From Candidatus Borkfalkia ceftriaxoniphila (lineage in GTDB: Bacteria > Bacillota > Clostridia > Christensenellales > Borkfalkiaceae): 64,000 nt of DNA. Made by a program: the position numbers and the translations under genes. Below, piece by piece: positions 39,932-48,483 of the stretch (positions are counted from its first letter, which is position 1; each line of letters opens with the position of its first letter). The DNA lies in NCBI RefSeq assembly GCF_004134775.1, contig NZ_SDOZ01000002.1, positions 656,005 through 720,004 on the forward strand. The letters run 5' to 3'. A model generated the notes under the pieces. That model did no database searches. It was not told the DNA's origin and saw only the letters and a program-made list of their open reading frames with translations.

Positions 39932-40861
39932 TTATCCCTTGATCGCTCCCATCTGTATACCTTCGATCAGCGTCTTCTGATAGAAGAAGAAAATGATCGC
40001 GGGCACGAGGGAAATAAAAGTACAGATCGCCATACGCACGTTGGGCATATCCATGCCCTCCGCAAGCGACGTGGAATCATAGTAGATCGCGACCGCGAGC
40101 GTCCATTGCGAGCGTTCCTTCAAGTAGACGAGCGGGCCGGTAAAATCGCCCCATACGCTGTTGAACGTGCCGATAATGATATAGATGAGTATGGGCACGC
40201 ACAGCGGAATGGTAATGAGCAGATAGCGCTGAAATACGTTCGCGCCGTCTATTTTTGCGGCGTTTTCGATCTCATACGGAATATTGCGCATAAACTGCAC
40301 CATCAGAAAAATATTCATCGCGCCGCCGCCGAACAGGGTTGGAATGGTCAGAGGCAATGCCGATTCCGTCCAGCCCATGCTCGCAAAGAGCACGTACTGG
40401 GGGACCGTGAGCACCGAGCCCGGGATCATGACCGACGCCATCATCACGGCAAAAATTATATTTTTGCTTTTCCAGCGGATGCGGGAAAAGGAATAGGCGC
40501 ACAGCGAGCCCGAAAGCGGCACGGCGATCATGTTAAAGAGCGCGATCTTCATGGTATTCCACAGATAGTGAAGATACGAATATCCCTGCTGCGTGTACGG
40601 ATTGTCCGAACTGTTGGTAAACATGGAAATAAAATTTTCGAAAGTGACGCCCGAATGCGGAAAGAAATAGACGGGGTTGGTATTCACCGCATCTCCGTAG
40701 TTCATGATCGAACGCATTACCATATATAAAAACGGGAATATAAGATAGACGCCGACCAGCACGAGCGCGATGAGATACAGACAGCGGAATACGTACCAGC
40801 GCGCGCCGCGCTTCTTTTTGCGGATTTCCGATATCGATTGCAGTACTTCTTCCTGTCTCAT
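39932..40861 (-). CDS. sugar ABC transporter permease (MalG/UgpE type)
   Basis: A 309-aa permease with six predicted helices, start behind CGGAGG. It has LIFPFLYMVMRSIMNYGDAV, the EAA loop IENAAKIDGANVFQRYLLITIP (about residues 203-224) and the C-terminal EGIQMGAIKG. It is the counterpart of the locus A permease at 24805-25680, with the same C-terminal motif. It pairs with the MalF-type protein encoded directly upstream. Confidence 0.92.
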   Translation of the reverse strand: MRQEEVLQSISEIRKKKRGARWYVFRCLYLIALVLVGVYLIFPFLYMVMRSIMNYGDAVNTNPVYFFPHSGVTFENFISMFTNSSDNPYTQQGYSYLHYLWNTMKIALFNMIAVPLSGSLCAYSFSRIRWKSKNIIFAVMMASVMIPGSVLTVPQYVLFASMGWTESALPLTIPTLFGGGAMNIFLMVQFMRNIPYEIENAAKIDGANVFQRYLLITIPLCVPILIYIIIGTFNSVWGDFTGPLVYLKERSQWTLAVAIYYDSTSLAEGMDMPNVRMAICTFISLVPAIIFFFYQKTLIEGIQMGAIKG

Positions 40862-40862
40862 A

Positions 40863-41885
40863 TCAGTCGTCCTCCGAATAATGTACCCATTTGTTCGTCA
40901 TAAAAGCCACCGCGGTCAGAATGAGAATGATTACAAACAGCACGATGCCGACCGCCGAGGCATAGCCGAGTTGCGTATTCGTTCCGACGAACGCCGTTCT
41001 GTAAATTTTGACCGCGAACATATAGAGCGAATTATCGATTCCTCTGCCGCCCGTATTCGACGCGACGATAAAGGTATTGAACATTTGCAGCGAGCCGATG
41101 ATGCCGTTGATGAGGTTGTAGAAGATCATGGGCGTGCTCATGGGGATGGTCACGTAAAAGACCTTCTGCATATAGTCCGCGCCGTCGAGCGTCGCAGCCT
41201 CGTACAGTTGGGTGGGCACGTTTTTGAACGCCGCCAGCCATATGACCATACTGCCGCCCGCCGACCAGGTGGTCGTCCAGATGAACGTCGCCATCGAAGA
41301 GGACGCCTCGTCGAAAAAGGTCCCCGTCGGCAAGCCCAGCGAAGAAAGAATCTGGTTCATGATGCCGCCGTTCACGGCAAAGAGGTCCTGCCATAAAAGT
41401 GCCGACGCGACGCCCGGAATCACGCAGGGCAGATAAAAGATCGTGCGGAATACGCGCACGCCTTTCATGGAAGTGTTCACGAGCAGCGCGATCACGTAAC
41501 CCAATACCATCGAGAGCGGCACGTTGATGATCGCGAATGTGAACGTGTTGCGGAACAGGTACGGCATATCCCTGTCGAGCGTAAAGAAGGTGACAAAGTT
41601 TTTCAGCCCCACGAATTCCATTTCGGTAAATCCGTTGTAGTTGAAAAAAGCATACACGAATCCCTGCACGGCGGGAATAAACGTGAAGATGATCAGCCCC
41701 AGGATTACGGGCAACGCAAACAGATAACCGAAGAATTCTTCGCGCACGGCGGGTTTTTCCCAAAAGCGCTTGGAAGAGGATGGTTTTTTCCCGTTCGCCC
41801 GTACGGCGCTTTCTTCGGATCCGGGGGCGGCGAGCGGCACGCCCGCCGCGTTCCCCTCCGCCGATTCGTTCAAAGTAAATTTCAT
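40863..41885 (-). CDS. sugar ABC transporter permease (MalF/UgpA type)
   Basis: A 340-aa permease. The start at 41885 (MKFTLNESAEGNAAG) follows TGAGGAGCGG; the upstream extension lies over the end of the binding-protein gene. A hydrophilic N-terminal tail of about 45 residues precedes the first helix and is longer than in the locus A homologue. Typical motifs: FTFIPAVQGFVYAFFNYNGF, FRTIFYLPCVIPGVASALLW, and EAA loop YEAATLDGADYMQKVFYVTIP (about 230-250). It forms the translocation channel with the MalG-type partner. Confidence 0.92.
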   Translation of the reverse strand: MKFTLNESAEGNAAGVPLAAPGSEESAVRANGKKPSSSKRFWEKPAVREEFFGYLFALPVILGLIIFTFIPAVQGFVYAFFNYNGFTEMEFVGLKNFVTFFTLDRDMPYLFRNTFTFAIINVPLSMVLGYVIALLVNTSMKGVRVFRTIFYLPCVIPGVASALLWQDLFAVNGGIMNQILSSLGLPTGTFFDEASSSMATFIWTTTWSAGGSMVIWLAAFKNVPTQLYEAATLDGADYMQKVFYVTIPMSTPMIFYNLINGIIGSLQMFNTFIVASNTGGRGIDNSLYMFAVKIYRTAFVGTNTQLGYASAVGIVLFVIILILTAVAFMTNKWVHYSEDD

Positions 41886-41896
41886 CGATCCGCTCC

Positions 41897-43414
41897 TCAG
41901 AACATCAGATAGTATTCGATGTCGTCGTGGCAATTCTGCATGACGACCTGCAAACTTTTCTGACCGTCGCAATAGGAGGAGATCATCGTCTGTACCGCTT
42001 CCATGATGTCGCTCGCATATTCGGGTTCATGCGCAAGGAAGTAATCGGTCGCGCAGGTGTATTCCAGTCCCCAGATATAAGCCTCCATGTTATAATCCGC
42101 GTAGGCGGCAGCCCAGGGTGCTTCGGTATTCTGCATATCCTTGCGGATGGAAGGATAATTGATGCCCGCGTCGGACATAGCGGACTGCCCCGCCGCGCTG
42201 ATAACGTCGAGCAGGAACAAAACCGCAAGTTCGCGGTTGGCACTGTTTCTGTACACGCTGTAACCCGCGATGCCCGCGCCGATCTTGGGCGTGTTGTTAT
42301 ATTCGATGAGCGGGAATGTGTAGATGTCGAACACTTCCGAAAAATCCTCCACGTTCGCGTATTGGTCGAGCGCCTGCAATTTGTTCAGCGTGATCGCCAT
42401 GGCCTGCGAATGGATGAGGAATACTCCCTTTCCGCCCGTAAATCCGGCGCTGCCGCCCGAGAAAGGCGCGGAAAAGCCCTGTTCTATCAAAAATTTGATC
42501 ATATCCATGGCTTTCTGCCAGTTGGCCTCATCGGTATTGAAAGAGCCGTCCTCGTTGAAATAGGTCACGCCCATCGCTTCAAAAATCGGGTTGTAATTTG
42601 CTTCCCAATTCAGATATGCGTCCACAAGATAATTGCCCTTAGCGGCGGTCAGTCCCTGCGCATCGTAATATCTGCGGCACCAGTACAGAACATAGAGGTA
42701 ATCCTCCCAGGTCCAGCCGTTGTACATGCGCGCGGAAAGGTCGACCGCGGCGCTCGGATCCTTGATATAATCTTCGGTGATCCACTGCGACTGCCCCACC
42801 GCGCCCGCCAAAAAGTCGGCGTCGGTCACACGCTGTGCCGTGCACCATGCCTGCGCCTTTTTGATGATCTCCACGTTGGTATGTACCACGACTCTGTCCG
42901 CGCTGCGCGGGATCATGAGTTGTTCGTCCTTAAAACTGTTTTTGCCCAGCGTCCAGTATTCTGCCACATAGTCGTTCACATCGAACAACCCCTGTTTGGT
43001 CGCCGCGTTCAGATAGGGATCGAGGTTGAGCATGATCTCGTTTTTGGAAAGCGCGAGCATATTGAAGGAGGTTGAAAACCAGATATCCGGCATGGTACCG
43101 GGCGCTGCCGCCTCCGCGTTGTAGTAGGACATGAGCGTGGACGTCAACTCGCCGCTCATGCGGTCAATGTCGATCGTCACGTTCGGATATTTTTTTTGGA
43201 ACACCTCCGCAACGGAACGGATGAGCGCTTCTTCGTTATCGTACGACTGGATGGATATTTTCAGCCTGGCTGTGGTATTTTCGTCGAATTGCGAATAATC
43301 GATATCATCCTCGTTCTGTTCAGGCAATTTTTCCACGCCGCGGTTACATGCCGCCAGCATGACGACCGAACAGGAAAAAACCAAAGCAAACAACAAACAT
43401 ATGATTTTTTTCAT
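41897..43414 (-). CDS. ABC transporter sugar-binding lipoprotein
   Basis: A 505-aa solute-binding lipoprotein (Cys23 in LAAC). It shows RLKISIQSYDNEEALIRSVAEVF (about 50-72), MPDIWFSTSFNML, NGWTWEDYLYVLYWCRRYY (about 231-249) and a C-terminal LAVLFLLDVISAAGQSAM segment, parallel to the locus A binding protein but about 40 residues longer. The extra length is mainly an insertion between about 165 and 215. GGAGG precedes the ATG. It is the first gene of the locus B transport operon. No promoter is evident directly upstream, so it may be read from the lacI promoter. Confidence 0.92.
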   Translation of the reverse strand: MKKIICLLFALVFSCSVVMLAACNRGVEKLPEQNEDDIDYSQFDENTTARLKISIQSYDNEEALIRSVAEVFQKKYPNVTIDIDRMSGELTSTLMSYYNAEAAAPGTMPDIWFSTSFNMLALSKNEIMLNLDPYLNAATKQGLFDVNDYVAEYWTLGKNSFKDEQLMIPRSADRVVVHTNVEIIKKAQAWCTAQRVTDADFLAGAVGQSQWITEDYIKDPSAAVDLSARMYNGWTWEDYLYVLYWCRRYYDAQGLTAAKGNYLVDAYLNWEANYNPIFEAMGVTYFNEDGSFNTDEANWQKAMDMIKFLIEQGFSAPFSGGSAGFTGGKGVFLIHSQAMAITLNKLQALDQYANVEDFSEVFDIYTFPLIEYNNTPKIGAGIAGYSVYRNSANRELAVLFLLDVISAAGQSAMSDAGINYPSIRKDMQNTEAPWAAAYADYNMEAYIWGLEYTCATDYFLAHEPEYASDIMEAVQTMISSYCDGQKSLQVVMQNCHDDIEYYLMF

Positions 43415-43442
43415 GTAAATTCCTCCGTTTCTCCTTTAAGAA

Positions 43443-43488
43443 TTTTTGTGCCGCACTGCGGCACAAAAAAAGGGCATGCCCTTTTTTT
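43443..43488 (-). terminator. two overlapping hairpins after lacI
   Basis: In transcript order, stem one is AAAAAAAGGGCATGCCC followed by eight T (about 43465-43488), a proper terminator. Stem two, TTTTTGTGCCGCA with TGCGGCACAAAAA (43443-43469), shares the A/T run of stem one, so the two compete. They separate lacI from the binding-protein gene and could set the level of read-through. Confidence 0.65.
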
Positions 43489-43509
43489 CTTTTAATTTAT
43501 GAGCGGCCC

Positions 43510-44517
43510 TTATTTACGCAGGCAGGGCCCTACCGATTCGCCGAGTATCAACTTTGCGGGAAAAATAAATTCCCTTTCCGCCGTCGGCGCCTTATGCAAG
43601 ATCCGTTCGATGACGCGTTTCGCCATCTCCTTGCCGTATTCCACATTGTCGTACCCGACCGTGGTCAAAGACGGCGTGAACAGTCTTCCGATCTGAATGC
43701 CGTCGTACCCGATAACGGATACGTCCTCGGGACATCTGAGCCCGAGTTCCTTCAGCGCCCGCATCACGCCGAGCGCGGCAATATCGTTGGAAACGAACAC
43801 CGCCGTGATCTCAGGATGCGCGCGGAACAACTTTAATCCGTTTTCATAGCCCACAAGACTGGAATCTTTGGCATAATCGTCGTTGAAAACGACGTATTCG
43901 CTGCGATTTTCGAATCCGTATGTACGTAAATGGTCGAGATAGGCGATACCGCGCGGATCGTTTACCCAGCGCATAGAGTCGATCGTAGAAACATAACCCA
44001 CGCGCGTATGCCCGTGATCGTGCAGAAGTTTCATGCACTCTTTGAGCGTTCCGCGCGAATCCAGATGAAACATCAGGCTGTCCTCGATGGGAAAATTCAC
44101 AAGCAGCGTATTTTTCGCGAGCAGCATATCGAGGATCTTTTCGCTGAACGTCATCGTCATGAAATTCACGAGCACATCGAACCGCCTTCCGTTCAGAAAT
44201 TCCAGTTTGCTCTGCTCGCAATCTTCGATGTTACAGACAGTCACGTGAAAACCGCTCGCCGATGCCTGCCGCTCGATCCCGTGCACGACCTCCATATGGT
44301 ATGGATTTGTCAACTCGTTGAGCGCCACACCGATATGATTGGAACGCCCCAGGCTCAGATTCCGCGCTGTTTCGTCGGGAATATACCCCAACTCTTCCAC
44401 CGCGCGGTATACCCGCTTTTCCGTTTCCGGCTGTACGATGCCCTTCTTGTTCAAAACGTTTGATACCGTTGCCACCGATACACCGGCGCGCGCAGCCACG
44501 TCTCTTCTCGTGATCAT
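43510..44517 (-). CDS. LacI-family transcriptional regulator
   Basis: A 335-aa repressor. The N-terminal DNA-binding domain (about 1-57) has the classical order RRDVAARAGVSVATVSNVLN (about 4-23), a hinge-helix segment RAVEELGYIPDETARNLSLG, and then a periplasmic-binding-protein-like effector domain beginning NHIGVALNELTNPYHMEVV. The C-terminus contains FVSNDIAALGVMRAL and VSVIGYDGIQIG, a ligand-pocket signature of this family. A matching operator overlaps its own promoter and another lies at the GH94 promoter, so it probably autoregulates and controls GH94 together with the downstream importer. The effector is presumably a sugar from this pathway. Confidence 0.95.
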   Translation of the reverse strand: MITRRDVAARAGVSVATVSNVLNKKGIVQPETEKRVYRAVEELGYIPDETARNLSLGRSNHIGVALNELTNPYHMEVVHGIERQASASGFHVTVCNIEDCEQSKLEFLNGRRFDVLVNFMTMTFSEKILDMLLAKNTLLVNFPIEDSLMFHLDSRGTLKECMKLLHDHGHTRVGYVSTIDSMRWVNDPRGIAYLDHLRTYGFENRSEYVVFNDDYAKDSSLVGYENGLKLFRAHPEITAVFVSNDIAALGVMRALKELGLRCPEDVSVIGYDGIQIGRLFTPSLTTVGYDNVEYGKEMAKRVIERILHKAPTAEREFIFPAKLILGESVGPCLRK

Positions 44518-44565
44518 ATCCTTCTGTTCCCTTATTTTTTTCCTGATTTTGTCAAATTATTTGTA

Positions 44566-44579
44566 TTTACCCGCGTAAA
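44566..44579. promoter_or_regulatory. LacI-type operator at lacI promoter
   Basis: TTTACCCGCGTAAA is a near-perfect palindrome just downstream of the -10 box of the lacI promoter, where bound repressor would block initiation. It differs at one base from the copy at 46965-46978. Confidence 0.75.
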
Positions 44580-44587
44580 ACACTTAT

Positions 44588-44616
44588 AATATAACATGCC
44601 TTTTAATATTTGTCAA
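44588..44616 (-). promoter_or_regulatory. sigma-A promoter of lacI
   Basis: On the minus strand a perfect TTGACA (44611-44616), a 17-nt spacer and TATATT (44588-44593). The operator at 44566-44579 begins 8 bases downstream of the -10 box. Confidence 0.85.
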
Positions 44617-44654
44617 TAGGGTTCAGAAAAATTTTTTGTGAAAATTTATTTCTG

Positions 44655-44682
44655 CATGGCGCCGTTTGAAAACGGCGCCATG
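44655..44682 (-). terminator. hairpin after GH94 gene
   Basis: A 13-bp stem (44655-44667 with 44670-44682) begins 6 bases after the stop of the GH94 gene. The T content behind it on the minus strand is moderate, so termination may be incomplete. Confidence 0.65.
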
Positions 44683-44688
44683 TTCGGC

Positions 44689-46935
44689 TCAGCAGCACAC
44701 CTCGACGATATGCGTTCCCGAATCGGAAAAGGCGGGAACGGTATTCCCCTCGACAGGTTCGCCGTCGACGATAAGGCGCACCGTACCGCTCTGTTCGTTG
44801 CGATAGCGTATGACCAGGCGGTTGCCCCTGTACACGCGTTCCGCGCTCACGCTTTTCCACGAATCAGGGAGAACAGGCTCTATTTTCAATCCCTCATACG
44901 TGCGGCGCAATCCGAGGATACCTTCGTAATAACATTTGAGCCCCCAGGCGGAGGTGCCCGTCTGCCAGGAAAACCCGACCTGCATATCGACGGACGGATG
45001 TTTCAGATAGCAGTTGGTAAACACATACGGTTCGGTAGTGGTCAAGCGGCTCGGGTTGCTTTCGCCGTCCGGAAGGATCTTCAAAAAGGTTCCCACCGCC
45101 TGTTCGGCGCGATGCAACTTGCAGTCTGCCATGATCTTGAAACAGCCCGCATGATTGTAGATGCCGCCGTTTTCGTACACGCCGGGCAGCATGCCGCTCA
45201 TGCGCCCTACACGCTCGTCATAGGCCGCATACGGCGGCGAACACAGAGGAATGCCCTCTTTCGTCTCCATGCCGTCGATCGCACCGAGAACGGAAGCAAG
45301 CCGCTCGGCGGGGACGATATCCGCCAAAATCGCCCAGGACTGCGGATTGACGTAGATCTTGCCGCCGTTCTCGTCGCTTCTGTCGCCCACGACGCCGTAT
45401 TTGGAAAAGGCGCGCACATAATATTCGCCGTTGTACGACGTTTCGTTCACAGTCTTTGCAAGCGCAGTTTTCCGGAGTTCCAATACCTCGGCAAACGGGA
45501 TATCTCCGATAAAGCGGGCGAGCGCGGCAAGTTCGCCGTACGCCCAACAGATGCCCATACCCATAAATACCGATTCCGCCTTTTCATCGGGAATGTTCAG
45601 CGCATCGTTCCAGTCCGCGTGATGAATGCGCGGCAGACCGTGCTCGCCGTAATTTTCAGGGAGGTCGTACCAAGCGACCGCCTTTTTCAGATGCTCATAT
45701 ACGGAATCTTTACCGCCGTCGAGATACGCGATCTGTTTATGCAGGTATTTCGTGTCGCCCGTTTCCTTCACGTATTCGCAGACGGCAAGGATGAGCCACA
45801 TGGAAGGGTCGGAATAGATATTCGGTTCCAGATAGGGATACCAGGTCAATACGGCGTGGCCGTCCGAATACTGATGCGCCACGCACTCGTCGATGACCGC
45901 CTTCGCGCTCTTCACGTCGTAGTTCAGCATCGCCATACCAAGTTGGGCGTTGTCGCGCACCGCTTTTTTGCCGAGCGAACAGAAACGCACCTGTTTTTCC
46001 GCCCAAAAATTCATGACGCCTTCAATCCTCTTTTCGGGGCATCCTGTGCGGAGCGTATAGCCGGAAAGGCTCGATCTGCTCTTTTTTATAATCAGCGGTG
46101 CCTGTTCGAATATTTCTTTGCACGCCGAGATCAACTCTTGTTTACCGTCGCACAATCCGATGATATAATGAAAAGTCTTTTCCTCTTTGGGCGCGAGCAC
46201 GATTTTATTTTGCAGGATGCCGCCCCGCGTGCGAACCGTTGCCGTCGAGCCAGTACAGTCGCCGCCCGACTGCAAGATTTTCGGTTTCGTGATGTTGCCG
46301 AGCGTCCCTATAAATTTTTCATAATTGCCGTCATAGGCAAATACGGGCAATTCGGAGGCAATGAAACCGTTGCAGCGTTTATGCGGCTTATACGGATTCA
46401 GCAAACCGTTGTACACCGCGTTCGCTTCCGCCAGATATTCCGTTGCAGAGGTCGTCACCGCGCTGTAATATACGGGCTGCGCATACCCGTTCAGATCGAA
46501 CGCGGTCGTTGCAAATACGCTCAGATCACGAGGTCTTGCCGTCTTATTTTTCAAAGTCACCTGTCGGATCTCGTACGTATCCGAGGGCGCCACAGCATAG
46601 GTGATCCTGCAATCGATGCCTTCATACGCCGAAGAAATTTCCGTAAACTTCTGCCCGTGCACACAGCGGTAACGCTTTACGGGGACCATCGTCGGATATC
46701 CCGCCACGTCCCAGTATTTTTTTGTCTTTTCGTCGCGAATATAAATGAAACTCGATTGGGGCGCGTTGACAGTCACCTGGACCGCCTCGCGATTCAAAAA
46801 TTTTGAATTGGTATCACCCAAATGCGATACATACAAAATATAAGAGCATTCATTGAAAAGGAAATTGCCCCAGTCCTTTCCCTTTTCCCGTTCCTCGATC
46901 GTATATGTACCCTTTTTTACATCAAAACCTTCCAT
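44689..46935 (-). CDS. GH94-family cellobiose/chitobiose phosphorylase-like enzyme
   Basis: A 748-aa cytoplasmic enzyme of the GH94 type, which splits beta-linked disaccharides with phosphate to give a sugar 1-phosphate. The N-terminal beta-sandwich has GNFLFNECSYILYVSHLGD (about 22-40) and DVAGYPTMVPVKRYRCVHGQKFTEI in parts. The helical barrel (about 320-690) has VRDNAQLGMAMLNYDV, the catalytic-acid motif HADWNDALN (Asp about 440) and ENGGIYNHAGCFK (about 590-602). No signal peptide is present. The start at 46935 follows GGTGG; six extra upstream codons are possible. Its promoter carries the same operator as lacI. Substrate specificity cannot be read from the sequence by eye. Confidence 0.9.
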   Translation of the reverse strand: MEGFDVKKGTYTIEEREKGKDWGNFLFNECSYILYVSHLGDTNSKFLNREAVQVTVNAPQSSFIYIRDEKTKKYWDVAGYPTMVPVKRYRCVHGQKFTEISSAYEGIDCRITYAVAPSDTYEIRQVTLKNKTARPRDLSVFATTAFDLNGYAQPVYYSAVTTSATEYLAEANAVYNGLLNPYKPHKRCNGFIASELPVFAYDGNYEKFIGTLGNITKPKILQSGGDCTGSTATVRTRGGILQNKIVLAPKEEKTFHYIIGLCDGKQELISACKEIFEQAPLIIKKSRSSLSGYTLRTGCPEKRIEGVMNFWAEKQVRFCSLGKKAVRDNAQLGMAMLNYDVKSAKAVIDECVAHQYSDGHAVLTWYPYLEPNIYSDPSMWLILAVCEYVKETGDTKYLHKQIAYLDGGKDSVYEHLKKAVAWYDLPENYGEHGLPRIHHADWNDALNIPDEKAESVFMGMGICWAYGELAALARFIGDIPFAEVLELRKTALAKTVNETSYNGEYYVRAFSKYGVVGDRSDENGGKIYVNPQSWAILADIVPAERLASVLGAIDGMETKEGIPLCSPPYAAYDERVGRMSGMLPGVYENGGIYNHAGCFKIMADCKLHRAEQAVGTFLKILPDGESNPSRLTTTEPYVFTNCYLKHPSVDMQVGFSWQTGTSAWGLKCYYEGILGLRRTYEGLKIEPVLPDSWKSVSAERVYRGNRLVIRYRNEQSGTVRLIVDGEPVEGNTVPAFSDSGTHIVEVCC

Positions 46936-46964
46936 TGTACCACCGTTTTTCAAATATTTTTTAA

Positions 46965-46978
46965 TTTACCCGAGTAAA
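46965..46978. promoter_or_regulatory. LacI-type operator at GH94 promoter
   Basis: TTTACCCGAGTAAA, extended to AATTTAC-CCGA-GTAAATT, lies 8 bases downstream of the -10 box. This is the same placement as at lacI, so both promoters are probably repressed by the same regulator. Confidence 0.8.
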
Positions 46979-46986
46979 TTTATTTT

Positions 46987-47015
46987 ATTCTATCATACAA
47001 TTTTTTATTTGTAAA
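46987..47015 (-). promoter_or_regulatory. promoter of GH94 gene
   Basis: On the minus strand TTTACA (47010-47015), a 17-nt spacer and TAGAAT (46987-46992), about 50 bases upstream of the start codon. Confidence 0.7.
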
Positions 47016-47098
47016 TAGATTTTCAAAATATTTTTATAATTCCTGCAGCAAAACCAATGCCGTGGAACCTTTTTCCACTTGAATATCCGCAAGCGTTT

Positions 47099-47824
47099 TT
47101 ATTCTCCGAAAAGCATTTCAGCCAGTTTGAGCGCTGCCAACCATTGCATATCCCTTGTCGGATGGTTGAGATAATTCGCCAGAAGTACTGTGATATCCAC
47201 GCCGTTTTTCCGCATATTTTTCCAGACCGAATAACAGTCGCAGACGGGAACGCGTTCCTCTTTCGCCGCTGCCGTCGCGGCAGCCACGTATCTGTCGAGA
47301 ACGCCGTCCGCCGTGCGAGAGGCCAAATCTTTTGCGATCTCACGCAAAAAATCCGAGTTCAGGTGCGCGCTGACGTAGCCGCACATAGGATTGGGCGTGA
47401 GATACACGACTTCCGCGCCCGCCTCTTTGCCTTGTCTGAAAATCTTTTTCATGCTCGCAACGTATTCTTCCAGTCCGCGATCGCCCGCGCCGCAATCGTT
47501 GAGCGCAAAATTGACCACGAGAAGGTCGGGGCGGAACTGCAGAACGTCGCGCTCCAACCGCGCCGCGGCCTGCATTGCCGTGCCGCCGCTCACGCCCGCA
47601 TTGACGATATTCAGTTGCGCGCGCGGGTACAGCATGCCCGCGATGTGCGCAAATTTTGCGGCGTACGACTGCTCGCGCTCGAATATCGTCTGAATGTTTC
47701 CGTCTTCGTCGCGGTAACATTCAAAACATCCGTGCGTGACGCTGTCGCCCAAAAAAGCGGCCGTGACGGGCGGCGCGTTCAATATATCGTCGTTTTTGGC
47801 AGCCAATAATCGTGCAAATTTCAT
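47099..47824 (-). CDS. SGNH/GDSL-family hydrolase
   Basis: A 241-aa cytoplasmic esterase-like protein. The four SGNH blocks are visible: block I FLGDSVTHG (about 24-32, catalytic Ser), block II GVSGG (Gly, about 78-82), block III NFALNDC (Asn, about 104-110), and a C-terminal NHPTRDMQW carrying the catalytic His and a nearby Asp. Such enzymes often deacetylate carbohydrates, which would suit the neighbouring glycan genes, but other esters are possible. No signal peptide. A TATAAT with a weak -35 lies about 40 bases upstream. Confidence 0.88.
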   Translation of the reverse strand: MKFARLLAAKNDDILNAPPVTAAFLGDSVTHGCFECYRDEDGNIQTIFEREQSYAAKFAHIAGMLYPRAQLNIVNAGVSGGTAMQAAARLERDVLQFRPDLLVVNFALNDCGAGDRGLEEYVASMKKIFRQGKEAGAEVVYLTPNPMCGYVSAHLNSDFLREIAKDLASRTADGVLDRYVAAATAAAKEERVPVCDCYSVWKNMRKNGVDITVLLANYLNHPTRDMQWLAALKLAEMLFGE

Positions 47825-47901
47825 AGCGTTTTTTTCCTTTTCTTTTTATTATATCATAAAAAATCTATTTGTCGCTATTCCGCGCGCATATTTTTAAACC
47901 C

Positions 47902-47930
47902 TTGACGGGCAGACACGGTTATGATATAAT
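47902..47930 (+). promoter_or_regulatory. sigma-A promoter of zinc-ribbon gene
   Basis: TTGACG (47902-47907), a 17-nt spacer and a perfect TATAAT (47925-47930), 25 bases before the start codon at 47956. Confidence 0.85.
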
Positions 47931-47955
47931 CTTTATACAATATAAGGAGAGTTTT

Positions 47956-48438
47956 ATGGACGATAAAAAACACAGACAAACGAAAACGATTTTAAAAATA
48001 CTCGGCGTGATATTCGCGACGGGCGGGCTGATCTGCGCGATCATAGGCTTTGCGGACTTTTTCCGCGCGTTCGGCGGCGAGGGTATGCCGAAACTGTTCT
48101 TTTTATGCTTTATCGGTTTTCCCATGCTCTTTGTCGGGATCGTCTGCCTGACTTTCGGTTTCAGAAAAGAGATCACGCGCTACGTTAAAAACGAATCGGT
48201 GCCCGTGATCAACGAGGCGGGCGAAGAGTTGCAACCCGCGGTGCGCGCGGTCACGCGCGCCGTGAAAGAGGGGCTGACCGAGGAGAACGGCGTGCGCTGC
48301 GACTGCGGAGCCGTGAACGGCAAAGGCAGCAAATTCTGCAAAGAATGCGGAAAACCGCTCGCTGCGATATGCCCCGCGTGCGGCGAAGAAAACGCTGCGG
48401 GCAGTAAATTCTGCAATCACTGCGGCAAACAACTGTAA
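47956..48438 (+). CDS. zinc-ribbon membrane protein
   Basis: A 160-aa protein starting at 47956 behind ATAAGGAGAG; the 29-residue upstream extension overlaps the promoter and is rejected. Two membrane helices are predicted (about 13-33, ILGVIFATGGLICAIIGF; and 44-66, LFFLCFIGFPMLFVGIVCL). A linker follows, and then a C-terminal double zinc ribbon with CDCG---SKFCKECGKPL and CPACGEENAAGSKFCNHCGKQL (C-x2-C pairs). It is probably anchored with the ribbons in the cytoplasm. Such proteins are common in Clostridia, function unknown. Confidence 0.85.
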   Translation: MDDKKHRQTKTILKILGVIFATGGLICAIIGFADFFRAFGGEGMPKLFFLCFIGFPMLFVGIVCLTFGFRKEITRYVKNESVPVINEAGEELQPAVRAVTRAVKEGLTEENGVRCDCGAVNGKGSKFCKECGKPLAAICPACGEENAAGSKFCNHCGKQL

Positions 48439-48443
48439 GATAA

Positions 48444-48472
48444 AAAACCGCGCTCTGGCGAGCGCGGTTTTC
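48444..48472. terminator. terminator between convergent genes
   Basis: The stem AAAACCGCGCT / AGCGCGGTTTT lies between the zinc-ribbon gene and the convergent SDR gene, with A and T flanks suited to both directions. Confidence 0.85.
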
Positions 48473-48483
48473 TCTATTCTTTT

